Assembly: GCA_033296885.1 (NCBI GenBank)
Contig: MU863879.1
Span: 1-64,000, forward strand
Direction: 5' to 3'
Length of the DNA: 64,000 bases
From: Triangularia verruculosa
Taxonomy: Eukaryota; Ascomycota; Sordariomycetes; Sordariales; Podosporaceae
Shown piece after piece: positions 10,707-23,396 of the stretch (positions are counted from its first letter, which is position 1; the number at the start of each line of letters is the position of its first letter). The position numbers were made by a program, and so were the translations under genes. The notes under the pieces were generated by a model. It was not told where the DNA came from. It made no database searches and saw only the letters and a program-made list of their open reading frames with translations.

Positions 10707-13348
10707 CTTGGACAAGGCTCGATAGACGTCGGTGTATGCGTTTCGTAGTTCGGATGCGTGTTGAGATGCTGGTCGTCGACAGAAATTCGACTGAGCGTTG
10801 GGCGAGGGAGGTATCGAACACGAGCTGGTGCTGCTGTTACTGTTGTATCCGCCACCACTTCTGTTCCGCCGGTGTCTCGATGGGGAGGCGAAGGTCTGGG
10901 GCGTAGTGTAATCGTGGCTGCGTGGAATCCGGGAGACTAGCTGGAACGGCAATAACGGTCGTGTTGGGGTGCCTGGCTAGCTATCTGCCTGCAGACATCT
11001 GAACGTAAAAAGGTTGGAGAAATTGACTCGAAGATGGTGGAAGACAAAGCACCAGCTAGGACAAGTCACAAGAACGAGGTCCACGAGGTCTCTGAGGGGG
11101 AAGACGGGGGGGAAGGTCAGCCTGAGAACGGATTGGTCCACTGTCCCCAGCAGCAGCAACAGCAGCAGCAGCAAGTGCAGCGACCCCGGATTGCCAGCGT
11201 CTTTAATCCGTGCGCTAGTGCAAAACGGTCTGGGCCTTGGCCAAGCGAACGGTCGACAAATACCAAGACGCCTTTTTTGCGCACTCCTCAATTGACAGTT
11301 CGTCTCGTCGTGGTTCGCTGGAGCCTGGGTTGGCCGTGTGAGTGCTTGCATACGGTGCAGCAACCCCTCAGCTGGGAACGGGAAGATGCGGGATGTGGGA
11401 CGCAGTTGGCATGTGAGTGTTGCTTGGGGATCTGCTGGTACCTGGACACTTTGGAGATGGCTACCGGCGAGTGTCACAGCTCGATGCTGCCTCTGGCCAA
11501 GGGCAACCGAGATTTACCACGCGGATACTTCTCCCTCTTCAGGAAGTCATGACCGGCGCTTCTGTAGTGCAGCACAAATCTGGGGATTCTTGGCCTTGAA
11601 ACTTCATCCTGCGCGCTGCCCCTTGGCAGTTGTCCATCTCTCCACTTGGCGCCCAGCGTTATCATGGACTTGCCTGCCGCACCTGCGCGCCATTACTGCA
11701 CAGCACGATCGATTCATCCTGGCCCATTCCGGGATGAGCTGTCTGACTCGATAATCTATAGCTTCTCAACTACTCAACGTCATAACAAAATCCTCTGCGT
11801 TGACGTTCCACGGTGCGTGTTCAAATCATACGGGTGCTGTTGCGTGGGAGATGTATGTACCTTACTCACATCACCGCTTGCGGATGGATCACTTAAGGGC
11901 ACTTCCAACGCCAGGTTACCTGATCCCATGTTGCGGCGAGACGGCTTCTGCCGGACACATTGGCGATGAGCGCTAGGGCGGGGCTCCTGAAGCGTCCAGA
12001 GTGGCAAGCATGTCGTACACTGTAGACTTTGTCCTTTGTTGATTTGTAAGAGCAATAGTAATGGTTGGAGTTTAGCCGCAACTATGTCCTGGTGGACTGA
12101 CTGCTGACTGTCGACTGCTTTTCGTTTGTGGTAGGACACGATATCTTCGTAAGTGTTTCAAATACAGCCACTTAGCTATATGCAATCCTACAATAATCCT
12201 AGCATCAGCTACTGTGTATAGTTGGCAAACCCCCCTTTTATACACCCCCAATAACCACTCAGTCGTTTCCCGTCAGACTAGTAGCTAGGGGACTCCTTCT
12301 TTTTATCCTTTCCCAATCCAAGTCCAGCCCACGAGCGGGAATAATCCCCGCGGGAATGGCTCGCCCGGCACGGAGGTTTTGACGCCGGCCGGACTTTTCT
12401 TCCCCGGCTTTGGCGGCAAGCCACGTGTGGTACTGGGCTAGGTATGTGAGCTAGAGGAGCTGTTGTGCCTGTCACATGCCACGAATGTCTTCGGCCTTCC
12501 CCCTCCCTCACTAACTAACTAGGTGTCCCTCCAAAAAATATCTGGGATAAAAGTCTGGGGAAAGTCGCGGTGCATGAGACGGGGAACAAGGTTTCCCCCC
12601 AAAGAGTCTCCATAGGGCTGGGCTAATAGGTACCCAAGGAGGAAGGCAAGGGAACTTTGATACTACCTGGGTAGTTAGCTTGTGACTTCTATGAATAGAT
12701 ATGGCATTCAGACGAATTGCCGTGTTACACATTGGGTAGATGCGACACTTGGCCCTGGGCTGTGAGGCTGTCACAAGACTTCGGTCAAAAGGATGAGGTT
12801 TTCACGATGGCTCTTTGAAGTCGCGCTGTACACTTGGGGCCACTGATCCTCGGTAGGCGTAAATAGCAATTTGCATGTGTACTTCGTTCTCAGTGAACCT
12901 CTTCCTACTCCTCACGAATGTATTTTTTCTCCGTCGCGCCAACACCCTACGATAGGTGCCCGGAAACCTACCATGTCATTTCGAGACTCTTACCCTAGCC
13001 CTGAAGTCCCAAGACCACCTACACCGTCGAACTGACCTGCAACCTCACTTACACTGAACCCGCCTGCCCGCAATGATCATACCCAGGCCCAGTATGAACT
13101 TCTATCTGCCTCAAATCCTTAATCAAATGATACACTCAACATCAATACCATAACTTCAAACAAATGCCAGAAGTGACTCAAATATCCTGCATCACCCAAC
13201 CGCCATCATAATGATACTGATAATATTCTCTTCAAGAATACGCTAAACTTCCAGAAGTTCCCTACCTAATTACACCAACCCGCTTCACCACCTTCTTCGC
13301 CCGCCCCCCTCGGTTCCTGTTACCCGCTCCCTGTAGTCAAAACACACC
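10707..13348. other. Long gene-free leader/promoter region of the CTF1-like regulator
   Basis: About 2.6 kb upstream of the zinc-cluster gene with no convincing protein-coding gene. It holds a short CAG/CAA repeat at 11148-11175. Long leaders are common for fungal regulators. A CCTCGG hexamer, the core reported for Far proteins, lies near 12846 and might serve autoregulation (weak). The part nearest 13300 is the 3' flank of the CAP gene. Confidence 0.5.
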
Positions 13349-15141
13349 TTAACCAGCATGACTAACAATCTCATTCACCATCTCCCCCTTCTCCTCATCA
13401 TAATGACTGCAAATCTGGTCCGGCAGAGCCAGCTCCTTGTAGTCATCATCCGCCCCCAGCACATTCACATTCACACCCGTGCTCTTGCTCGTAAACACTC
13501 TCGTCGAACTGCTCTCCTTGCTAAAGTAAATCTGCGCGCTGTCCACCTGGTCCAACAGCACAGTCGGGATCGTCCCCATCACCTGTAGCGCAAAGTTTTG
13601 GGACTTGACCGCATCGACGGTAGAAACCAGGTCTTCAACAACAAGAGAAAGGCGATTGGTGTTCTCAATGGTGACGGCGTTGGCCTTGCCCCGGAGGATG
13701 ATGGTAGTCTTAGTACACTTGGAAATGAGAATCGAGTGGGACATTTCAACGTCGATCTCAATGGGTGCGTCGGGGCTGTCGTAGTTTTCCTAGGACAAGC
13801 CATGTTAGCTGAAAATTGGGAAGACGGGGCTGTTAATACCTACGATGGTCCACTTGTTGCCCTCAAGCACCTTCTTGGACGGCTTCTTGACCCGCATGCT
13901 CTCTGGCTTCGGCTTCTTTCCAGGAGCGGGGCTCTTTCCGCGGGCGGCAGAGCCCTCAGACACAACCGAACTGGCGCGCAGCGATGGGTTCTTGTGCGTC
14001 ATCTCGGACTTGTCCACCTTCCTGAGACCCTTGGTCACCGCCTCGCCCTGGTTCAGCTCGGAAAATACAGCACCAAGACCGCCCGCCGGAGCTGGTTCCG
14101 CCTTTTGCTCATTGATTTTGAGAACTGGAGGAGGACCGGGCGGTGGTGGTGGAGGAGGGGCACCACCAGCTGGGGGTGCGGGAGCCGCGGGAGCACCGTT
14201 GGTAGAGGCATTTGCCAGAGCCTTGGCCACCTCAGAGATATGCGGGCCGTTGGCGTTCCACTTGAGACCATCGGAAAACTTCTCCTTGACGTAGGTGATC
14301 AGCTCGGGGAAGATGTTGTAGTAGCTCTTCACCCACTCAAGGTGTTTCGCATCGCCACTATGCACGGTTAGCGCCTAGTTTCAGAAAGACAATGCTTATC
14401 ACTCTTGCCTCTCCTTATTAGCCGTGATGACCTTGTTTCCAAAGAACTGAGCCGAGTCCCGAGCCTCTTGGACATGCTTGTATGGTTTGATCGGAATGGT
14501 AGGCCAAGCCAACACGATGATGCTGTCCGCGACCGCCGAGAGGTGGTTGAAAAAGGGGTCCGACCTGTGGGCCTTGTCCTTGATACCATTGACGGCAGTG
14601 ATGGCGTTGGCAATAGGCTGGATCAGGTTTTGATACAAAGTGGCGTCGCCGCCCTTCAAATCAGGCCTCTTGGCCTTTGTCGACAGGTGGATAAACTTGG
14701 ACGTCGCTTGATATCCCTTCAACACCTGCTTCGCCTGCTCTGCAACAGGGCCGCCAATCTCGTCGCTGAGCTTAACCCACTTCTCAACAACATCGCTGAC
14801 GAAGGTATTGAAGTCCTCCACTTCCTCGGGGAGCTCCTCCTTTGCGGGAGGCGCGGGCTTGGGAGCAGCCGGTGGTGGCGGGGGAGGGATAACAGGAGTT
14901 CTGGTCGAGGGAGCGGGAGTTGAGCTCTGGGGAGTGGCGGTAGGCGACGTTATCAGGGGTGTCTGCTGGGCGGACTCGACATCGATGGCTGACTGGGCAA
15001 TGTCCTCAAGGCGTGAAGTTGCTGCCTCCAGCCTGTGCAAGCAACGTTAGGAGGGTCCAATCGCGGCGGCGGTCGAAGTGTAGTGTCCACGTACCTCTTG
15101 ATTAGAGTAGTGAAGTTGTGCATCGGGCTATGGGTCGCCAT
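13349..15141 (-). CDS. Adenylyl cyclase-associated protein (CAP/Srv2)
   Basis: Actin-monomer recycling protein that also binds adenylyl cyclase, acting in the cytosol and cortical actin. Four exons: 15141-15095, 15032-14403 (or 14409), 14357-13844 and 13789-13349. The protein begins MATHSPMHNFTTLIKR then LEAATSRLEDIA, the cyclase-binding coiled coil. A proline-rich stretch, the helical CAP_N domain, a second polyproline block, a WH2-like LGAVFSELNQG segment and the beta-helical CAP_C domain (KWTIENYDS onward) follow. The second intron can be read as GT-AG (45 nt, giving KERQDGDAK) or GC-AG (51 nt, giving KESGDAK); both keep the frame. Domain order and length (about 535 residues) match the family. 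Confidence 0.95.
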
Positions 15142-15654
15142 GTTGGGCAACAGCCGTGTTCTCTCGAAATGAGATATGATGCGTACGGATGTTTTTGCTA
15201 TGTTGTTGAGGAGGAAAGGCGCACTTACAGTTGGGAGTTGCTGAGCTGCCTCATCCATGTATCAAGCTAGCCCCTGGCGAAGGTGGGGTTGCAGCAGCTC
15301 CACCTCGTGCATCCAATGACATCGACGTGTTTCTTACGGCTAGCCGCCTCCTTCCATGATCTCTTCTTCCTCAGGCTATACGCGCAATCACATAAACATT
15401 ATTTCTGTCTCCAAGTTAAGCGCAAAAGGGCGCCACAGGTTGACCAACACTAAGAAAGCTTGAGCTTTTCATCTTGATTAGACATCTATTCATCCCATAT
15501 GCATTCCTAGCCAAAGTATCTCGGTGTACAGTCCATCATTCTATATGTACCTTCCTTTCAGTATCCAGGTCCTCCTTTTTATGTACATCCATCTTCTGCT
15601 CTCCTCACTCTTCCCATTGCCTACTCCATTCTTCTCTCCCTCTTGAATACTCTT
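15142..15654. other. Intergenic region between CAP and the Mcd4-like gene
   Basis: About 510 bp holding the CAP promoter side and the 3' flank of the Mcd4-like gene; both genes are on the minus strand. No RNA gene, repeat or recognisable element seen. Confidence 0.5.
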
Positions 15655-18600
15655 CTAAACCTTCTTTTCCCTCTCAACTTCCACCCCTGAAATAAACACC
15701 CCGCTAACCGGCTCCAGCGCCGCCACAAACACACACAACAAGCTCGCAATCACAAAGTGGCTAATCGTGCTCCCGATTTCAAGCCACGACCCCTCATCCT
15801 TCACCACCCAGAAGAAATACAGAGTCAGCACGTCGCTGACTGCCATAACCGTCATGAACAATGCCGATGGCGCAACACCCAGCCTCTTGTTCAGAATTCC
15901 CAAGTTGGCCGAGATCAAAGCAAATGGAATCATCAGCTTCAAGATCAGGAGCGCGCTTTGAGCAAATGGGTCGAAGAGTGGAATAAGTCTCAACACCGAC
16001 TCGAGCGAGAAGGAAGAGACAGAGGCGACATTTCCGGTAGAGAAGAAAGCCGACTGAATGAGAACCAGGAAGAACAGTGATGTGCGCAGGTCGGACAGGG
16101 CCAGGGGGCGGTGCTCAGTGCCTTCAGAGGATGTTGGCGGAGAAGGTGCGGAGCTATAGACGGCGTGTTCGAGTCTCACCCAGCTGACCAGCACTATCGA
16201 GAACGCCACGTAAAACAAGCCCTCGTAGGAGATGGTCAAGATGACAAAGGTTGGTGCGCAGGTGAGGAAGATGATGACGAGGCGGTGGAGATAGTGAGTG
16301 TTGGACTCGTTGCTGGGAACGAGCTTGTAGGCTAAGGGCATAAGTAGGGACAGCACAAGAACGGCCCAGCCTACTATTTGGTTGCCCCTGGGAAGACCTT
16401 GTTTAGCCTGCAGTGAGAGTGCGCTGGAGCGAGTGACGACCATTGCCAGGGCTGTTAAGCCAATTTGGACGCCAACAAGAGTGCGGGACAAGTGGTTTTG
16501 TTGCGGAGAAGACTGCTTGGTAGGGCGAGAAAAGTCGGCAAGGATATAGTCTTCGAACATCAGATAGACAAGGCCGATTAGGACCATAATACCGCCACCA
16601 GCAACGCTTAGGTACAATTAGCATGATTCGGTTGAAATCTGGGATGAAGGATACTAACATTTGGTTGACGTCCTCGGTTTTCATGGCAGGGAGTAAGGTG
16701 AATGTGCTCATGGCCAGACAGGAGAAGAACCACGTGGCAGACAGAGCGGCATGCTCTCGCAAGAAGGAGAATCCATAGGCAAGAGGCCAGAAGGCGCCAA
16801 TGACATAAAGGACCGTCAAGATTTCACGTTGGATGTATCCCAAAGCCTATGTTGGTCAGTATATGGACGACCTAGAGAAGGTAGAAAGCCATGTAAACAT
16901 ACCAAGGATACGATGATGGTAATGTAAATAGCAGTGTTGAACAGGAGCGAGATAACACTGGCGCCCGACTTCACATGGCCGAACAGTTGCTTGCGGCCCG
17001 CTGCTATATTCTCCCTGCGAGCGTAGACCCCCTCCCAGAAAAAGACGGGGAAGAAAGCATATAGATAGTAAGTGGGCGGCGACTTGGAGATGACGAAGGA
17101 GGCGTAAAGAGCAGCCAAAACAGACGAGAACACAATAGTGCTGCCGAGAGTTCTGGAAGACTTGACTTGCCTATGCAAGACGTGCAACTCAATGACGGTC
17201 GTCAGTGCAAAGGCCATCCACCCAAGGTATCCGATGGTGATCAAAGCTCTCAAGAAAAGCCAGTCATATCTCTGGAGATATTTGAGGCCACCAAGACCGA
17301 TTTTCATCAAGGCGGCAGATTCCTCGATCGCTTCCTCGTAGTTTCCACCTTCAATGAGCTTCTTGATGTCGGCAACTCGGCGCTCAGCGGTAAGGCCACC
17401 CTCACTCAAGGGCCTGTAAGGCCGGTACTTGAGCTCGGTAGCCATCTTTTGTTCTTCTTTGACCCGGTATTGCTCAAGAATCCCTTGGGCATTAACAAGT
17501 GATGCTTGAGCCTTTTCCTTCAAATCGGCCGCGAGGAAGGACAATGGCAACTCGCCCACCGAGTTTGCAGGAAATTCTACTCCCACCAGGTAAGCCATGA
17601 GCGCAGCGACATCAGCCTGCGCAACATCGTGCCTCCGGACGTGATCGAGGTTCCAGTCAGAGGAGTATTCGTCATGACCAGGGGCAATCTCTCCGGTATA
17701 CAGTTCGGGTTTGGCAACCCCTGAGCCCCAAGAAATCAGGGGAGTTCTCGTGTTATCCGGGTGACCATCGCCGTGACTCCCCCAATCGCTCATACCATGG
17801 TCCGCTGTAAAGACATATGCCGTCCTGTCGTCGCGGTAAAAGTCGTCGATTAATTCCGTGATCTCTTTGACGCCTTGGTCCACCACCTTGATATTGTGCA
17901 GGTATTCCTTGGAATACGGGCGGTTGAAGTGGCCGGTAGTATCCAAGCCCAAAAGATGAAGGAAGAAGACAATCTTGTCTTGTCTCAGCATATCACCCAA
18001 AGTCTTGTTTGTCTTTGCCTCTGCAAAGAGCTCCTTCACGTGGTCAAAAACCCAAAGATCCAACAAAAGAGCGTCTGCTGAGAAGTCCTCCATTTCATGT
18101 CCGTACATGTATGCGTCAACCCTTCCGGGGACAGAACCATGTTCAAACATTGGCAAGATATCTGGGCTTCCCCAGCTCCAAGTATGCCTGCTGCGGTTGA
18201 ACACACTGTCAAAGTTGACAGGGTTCATCTTCCAGCCAGTGGTAACAGCCGACACATCTTCATAGAGACCGGCAATAAGCGCAACATGGCCTGGTCGAGA
18301 TTCGGTAGGCACGCGGGTATGGGAAACACCAAAGGTGCCTTTCTCGAGGATCTTGGATCGCAGGAAAGGCGCAAGAGGTCTTGGCACAAGGTCGTCTTCG
18401 GATTCAGGGTACGGCTCCGGATGTGATTGGAATGCCTTGTCGGCGCGCAATCCGTCACCTATAAGTTGCGTGTGAGTTGGGGCGTTCAGAAGAGAAGGGG
18501 TGTTTAAAAGGTGTACATACCCACATACAAAACTAGGCGATCAGCAGGTGCTCGCTGTGATGGTGGCCTTTCGATCTCAAACAAGCGCATTCCCGAGACG

Positions 18601-18698
18601 ATGGGACTGACGAAATAGATGTCGAAGATGGAATAAATATAAGCAAGGTGAAATATAACGGCAATTGCCAAAAACCGGAACCGTGGAAATGCAGCCAT
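15655..18698 (-). CDS. MCD4: GPI ethanolamine phosphate transferase 1 (Mcd4/PIG-N)
   Basis: ER membrane enzyme that adds ethanolamine phosphate to the first mannose of the GPI anchor precursor. Four exons: 18698-18521, 18458-16903, 16846-16659 and 16606-15655. They join to 957 residues. An N-terminal membrane anchor (residues about 8-33) precedes a lumenal alkaline-phosphatase-like domain. Its metal-site motifs are visible: DGLRADKAF, HTRVPTESRPGHVALIAG, and TADHGMSDWGSHGDGHPDN. The second half is a multi-helix PigN membrane domain. Length and layout are normal for Mcd4. Introns are 52-62 nt with standard sites; the first splits the Gly of the catalytic GDG. Divergent from the polymerase delta gene on the plus strand. 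Confidence 0.96.
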
Positions 18699-19271
18699 GT
18701 TGGCAAACGGTGGCCGGATTGTGCCGACCTCGAAATTCCCAAGGTAGCTCTGGTAAACTGTTTGACGACAGGCAATGAGAGTTGCAAAAGTAAAAGAAAG
18801 ATTAGAATAAAGTGGGCAAAACGATTGTATTCGGGCGCATGATGGCGCAGCAACAGTCAACACGGGCGCAATCGAAAATGTTGGAGGGGGGGAAACGGGT
18901 TCACGGTGGAGGAGACGCAACGGAACGGTGAACCGTGATGGCTGAAGTCCCCAGGATCAGGTAAGCTTCTGGATGCTGGGCGGTGGGTTCCCAAGCTTTT
19001 TCCACGCGTCTCGTTGCATCGGGCCGGCTGTCATCTGGACAGGGCCCTTTCAGGGGCTGCAAGCCGCTTCAGCCAACCGTAGACAACCGTGGGCAGGGGC
19101 CTTGCGGTGGATAACGTGACTTCGCGGCACCACTTTACGCCTTTCTTCTAGAGCAAAAGTCGCGACTGGACGCGTTCGCTCCGTCACTCAACCACATAAG
19201 GCTGCCAAACCCAAACTCACCCTGCACCCATCGACGGTCTGATTGAAAACATCGGTTGACCTCAAATCATC
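18699..19271. promoter_or_regulatory. Divergent promoter region, Mcd4-like / Cdc27-like genes
   Basis: 573 bp between two divergent start codons, so it should hold both promoters. No TATA box is obvious. The half near the polymerase delta gene is GC-rich and includes acgcgt at 19004-19009 and gacgcg at 19168-19173. These resemble the MluI cell-cycle box used by many DNA-replication genes, but this link is only suggestive. Confidence 0.45.
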
Positions 19272-20760
19272 ATGGACACATATCTCAAACATTTGTCCGA
19301 GACTGTTCTCGCCGAGGACAAAGTGGTACGTATATGCTCTGCGATTGACATCTGATGGGTTTCATGCTCACGAGTGTAGGTTGATTATCGGCTCTTGAGC
19401 CAATCTCTCCAGGTACCCCTCAACACTGCCAAACAGTAAGAATACCACCGACATGCCCTGTACAACTTGGCTAATTTTGTTTTCTTTTTAGGATGCTCTA
19501 TGAGTTCCATCGGAGTCAGAATGCCAAGCGCCCCGGGAGTGTCCATGCCACCTACCTCATCTATGGAGTCAGGTATAACTACAGCTCACAAAATGGAGGC
19601 GACGAGGAGATGCTCGATGCCGATTCCTTGGCTGATGATGTACCGGTCTACGATCTCTGTCTCTGCACAGAGGAGAGGCTCAGAGGTCGGTTTACCAATC
19701 CGATCCCGACTCCTTGTCTGATATGGAGGACAGGTGCTGATTATCCCCAGATGTTCTCGAAGAATATGAAGAAGTGAAGACAATTCACGTCTACAGTGTG
19801 TCAGCACGTGCTACCAAGGTATGTCGCCACTTTAAGCATTCTTTACACCTGAACCAAGCTTACAATGTTACAGGATATGGGCCTGCTGGCAGATCTGGCA
19901 CAGGAGGTCAGCAGCAGCGAGCAGAAGGTACCCCACACCATAGTCAACCCCAATGTGCGCAAGCGGGCAAGGAAGGCAGCGCCAAAGGTCAAGGAGGAGC
20001 CCAAGCCTGTCGAGCAAAAGAAGGCTGTTGAGGAAAAGAAGGCAGTCGTCAAGAATGAGAGGCCCGAGAAGGCTACTTCAGCAGCTCCAGCCAAGAAGCC
20101 CGCCCCTGCCAAAGCTTCTGGTATTATGGCAGCTTTCTCCAAGGCGGCATCGCTGCCCAAGAAGGAACCCAAGACATCAAAGGCGGCGTCACCAGCTGTC
20201 ACCGAGACGAATACACCAGCGTTGTCAGATGAAGATGACGACGAAGAGGAGATACCACAGCCGAAGCCCCGTACCAAGCCCGGGTTCAAGACAAAGAAGC
20301 AGAGGGAAGAGGATTTACGCCGCATGATGGAAGAAGATGATGAGGAGGAGGCGCCGGCTTCAGAGAGAGCTGAATCACCCGAGGAGCCTGAGCCCGAACC
20401 TATGGAAGTAGAGGAAGCAGCGCCAGAGCCTGCCAAGGAAGAGAAGGAGGTTGTTGAGACCACAGGCAATGGCCGCCGGCGTGGAAAGAGAAGAATTATG
20501 CGGAAGAAGCAGATTATGGATGAGCAAGGTTATCTTGGTACGTATCGCTGGTTGATCGATAGTTTGTGACTGTCATCGCTAACCTTTTTACAGTCACCAT
20601 CCAAGAGCCAGGGTGGGAGTCTTTCTCGGAAGATGAAGCCCCTCCGCCCCCCAAGGTTGTCAAAACCACCAACTCTGCTCCAGCTCAAGGTTCCAAGGCG
20701 AAGAAGCCGGCAGCCAAAGGCCAAGGAAGCATCATGTCCTTCTTTTCCAAGAAGGCTTGA
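19272..20760 (+). CDS. DNA polymerase delta third subunit (Cdc27/Pol32/POLD3)
   Basis: Non-catalytic subunit that links polymerase delta to PCNA in lagging-strand synthesis. Six exons: 19272-19325, 19380-19435, 19492-19685, 19751-19818, 19874-20537 and 20594-20760, with phases all consistent and 400 residues. The N-terminus MDTYLKHLSETVLAEDKVV, the FHRSQNAKRPGSVHATYLIYG block and the KTIHVYSVS strand match the Cdc27 fold. A long Lys/Glu/Pro-rich linker follows. The C-terminus QGSIMSFFSKKA is a canonical PCNA-interacting box. The third intron uses an unusual gtcggt donor; it is needed because the frame before it runs to a stop. Confidence 0.92.
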
Positions 20761-21200
20761 GCTGGCTCAAAGTAGATGTAACTTTGTGTTTCTTAGAAGC
20801 CAACCAATTTCCATGAGACTACAGTATGAAGCACGCAATTGAGATGACATGCATGGAATCCTAGTCCCGAGGACTACCAGGGGTTCTTCCCCGCATTTGC
20901 CGGGATCACAGGACGCCAAGCCTATGAGTAGGGCTGCAGGGGAGCTTGGCCGTTATCTTATCCGGCGGCACAGCGTCACCTCCGCGAGTGACCAAATGTT
21001 CATAGAGCTCCAAGTGGACAACAACCCTCCGACTAGTCCCCAGATTCCGAGGTCAGCATCTGGCCTCTCAGTTTTAGTAAAAGCATGGCGAGTGTCTTCT
21101 AATGCGCTGCGATTGCACCTGAGCGACCTCGTCATCGGTTTGGCCCCACCATAGTTAACCTCGAATCACAACAGAAGGCGCATTCGCTCGCGCAACGACA
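20761..21200. other. Intergenic region between Cdc27-like and GH125 genes
   Basis: 440 bp between two plus-strand genes, holding the 3' flank of the first and the promoter of the second. No named element seen. Confidence 0.5.
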
Positions 21201-22924
21201 ATGCCTCGACTTTGGAGCTCCCTCTTGCTGCCGTTGCTGGCGCTGGAATATGCGCCAGTATCAGCAACATTCGGCGGCCATGACACCAACCAGGAGCCAT
21301 TGACGCACAAGTTTGACAAGTCGGCCTGTCCAGACTATACGCATTATTCTACATATCCCCAGTAGGTATATCTGAGCGCCCCATTTTTGCTTCAACACTT
21401 GGCCTGACCAAGCACAGTGGGCCATTCTCCAAGGGGCCCCTCGAACTACCTTTCCAAAGACCTGACCCACGATGTCGAACATTCCAATCCGATGCGATCG
21501 AGAGGGTCATCAAAGACGTAACCTCGCGAATGAAGGACCCAGACCTTGCGCGCCTCTTTGAGAACGCTTTCCCTTCCACCACCGACACAACAGTTAGGTT
21601 CCATACGGATGGGAAAGACGAGAAGATCAAGAAGAAGCTCCGCGAGAGGGAAAGAGGGCGCAGCTATCGAGACGACGGGGAGTGGGAGGGACCACAGTCC
21701 TTCATCATCACAGGGGACATCATCGCCGAATGGTTGCGCGACAGCACCAACCAGCTCAAGCCATACCAGCCCCTTGCGCTCAAGGACCCAGCCATCTTCA
21801 CTCTGATCCTCGGAGCGATCAACACCCAAAGCGAATACGTCATCCAGAGCCCATACTGCAATGCCTTCCAGCCACCGCCCATCTCTGGCCTGCCCGTCAG
21901 CATGAACGGCCAAGACGACACCGTCCACCCCATCTATGAACCAAACGTTGTATTCGAGTGCAAATACGAACTCGACTCCCTCGCCCACTTCCTCGCCCTC
22001 GGCAACGAGTTCCACAAGCACACCAAAAGCAACGAGTTCATCAACCCCCGCTGGCGCAAGGCAGTCCGAAACGTTCTCAGGGTCCTCGAATCCCAAAGCC
22101 AACCCACCTTTGACCCAGTCACGGCCAACTACAGACAAAACGAATACACCTTCCAGCGGCACACCAACATCGGCACCGAAACCCTCAACCTCCAAGGCGT
22201 GGGCAACCCCCTAAACAACGGCACCGGCCTCGTCCGCTCCGCCTTCCGCCCCAGCGACGACGCGACAATCTTTGGCTTCTTCATCCCGGCCAACGCGCAA
22301 ATGTCAGTCGAGCTCAAGCGCACGGCCGCCATCCTCAGGTCGACAGGCGATTCCAGCGACAAGCTCCTCGCCGAGGAAATGGAAACCTACAGCGAGCGGA
22401 TGCGCGAGGGCATTTTTGAGCACGGGGTGGTGAACCACAGGAAATACGGGAGGGTATTCGCGTACGAGGTCGACGGGTACGGCAGCGCGCTGATGATGGA
22501 CGACGCGAATTACCCCTCCCTTCTCGCGCTTCCGCTCATGGGGTTTGTTGAGAGGGACGATGAGGTTTATCGGAATACGAGGAGGATGCTGCTGGAGAAG
22601 GAGGGGAATCCGTATTATTTGAAGGGGAAGGATTTTAGGGGGATTGGGGGCCCGCATATAGGCTTGCAGAATGCGTGGCCGATGAGTTTGCTGGTGCAGG
22701 CGCAGACGTCGGAGGATGAGGAGGAGATTGGGGGGTGTTTGGAGCTGGTGTTGAGGAGTAGTAGGCTGGGGCTGGTGCATGAGAGTGTGGATGTGAACTG
22801 GGCGACGAGCTATACGAGGAGCTGGTTTGCGTGGGCGAATGGGGTTTTTGCGGAGACGGTGTTGGATTTGGCGAGGAGGAAGCCGGGGGTGGTGTTTGAG
22901 GATGGGAGGCCTTATGAGATTTGA
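21201..22924 (+). CDS. Glycoside hydrolase family 125 (exo-alpha-1,6-mannosidase-like, Mug157 type)
   Basis: Predicted secreted or secretory-pathway mannosidase of family GH125, which removes terminal alpha-1,6-mannose. Two exons: 21201-21361 and 21418-22924, giving 555 residues. The intron (donor gtaggt, branch ctgac) splits a His codon in YPHGPFSKG. A signal peptide is visible (MPRLWSSLLLPLLALEY with cleavage near SAT). Family motifs include TGDIIAEWLRDSTNQ, FECKYELDSLAHFLAL, the ANYPSLLALPLMG block and WATSYTRSWFAWANGVF near the end. Known members act on fungal cell-wall or N-glycan mannans. The 3' third shifts to GGG/TTG-type codons, but the frame stays intact. Confidence 0.92.
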
Positions 22925-23396
22925 GTGAGAGGGGGTGGTGTTGTTTTCTGCTTCTTTGATAGGGGTTTGCATTGGCGATTGTGATTTGGAATATGAGTTT
23001 GAAAAGGCAGCTGAGATGGTTGGGGTTTTGTATAGTTACCTTTTCTTGTCCAAGACAGTCAAGTAAGCATTATCTCGTCGGTTCTCAGTATCTGATGTCA
23101 CGTTTTATTGCAAAACATAGGAATGTGTTCGGGCAGTTTCAATGTGATGCAAAAGTAAGGGTAACCTAGCTGTCCCATTTGACACAACATCACTGATAAA
23201 ACCTTGAGCAACAGAAGATATATAACATCCCAACCTCCAGCCCATTCATTCAACATAGGTACTCATACATCTATCCATCCCATCCCATCATTTCCCTTCT
23301 ATCCCCCCTTCCCCCCCTCCATTAAAAAATAACACAACCATTAACTCCAGCAGTTTCATTTTTTTAACAGAAATCAAGTCCACCTCTCTTCCTAAT
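22925..23396. other. Intergenic region between convergent genes
   Basis: About 470 bp of 3' flank for the GH125 gene (+) and the membrane-protein gene (-). AT-rich, nothing recognised. Confidence 0.6.

Noticed and set aside
10977..11477. Minus-strand frame with a Leu run upstream of the zinc-cluster gene
   Set aside because: The Leu run is a CAG repeat read in a chance frame, there is no usable ATG, and no splice joins it sensibly to the regulator.
18999..19180. MluI-type (ACGCGT-like) cell-cycle boxes before the polymerase delta gene
   Set aside because: One acgcgt and one partial match in GC-rich DNA are not enough to claim cell-cycle control; mentioned only as a hint in the promoter entry.
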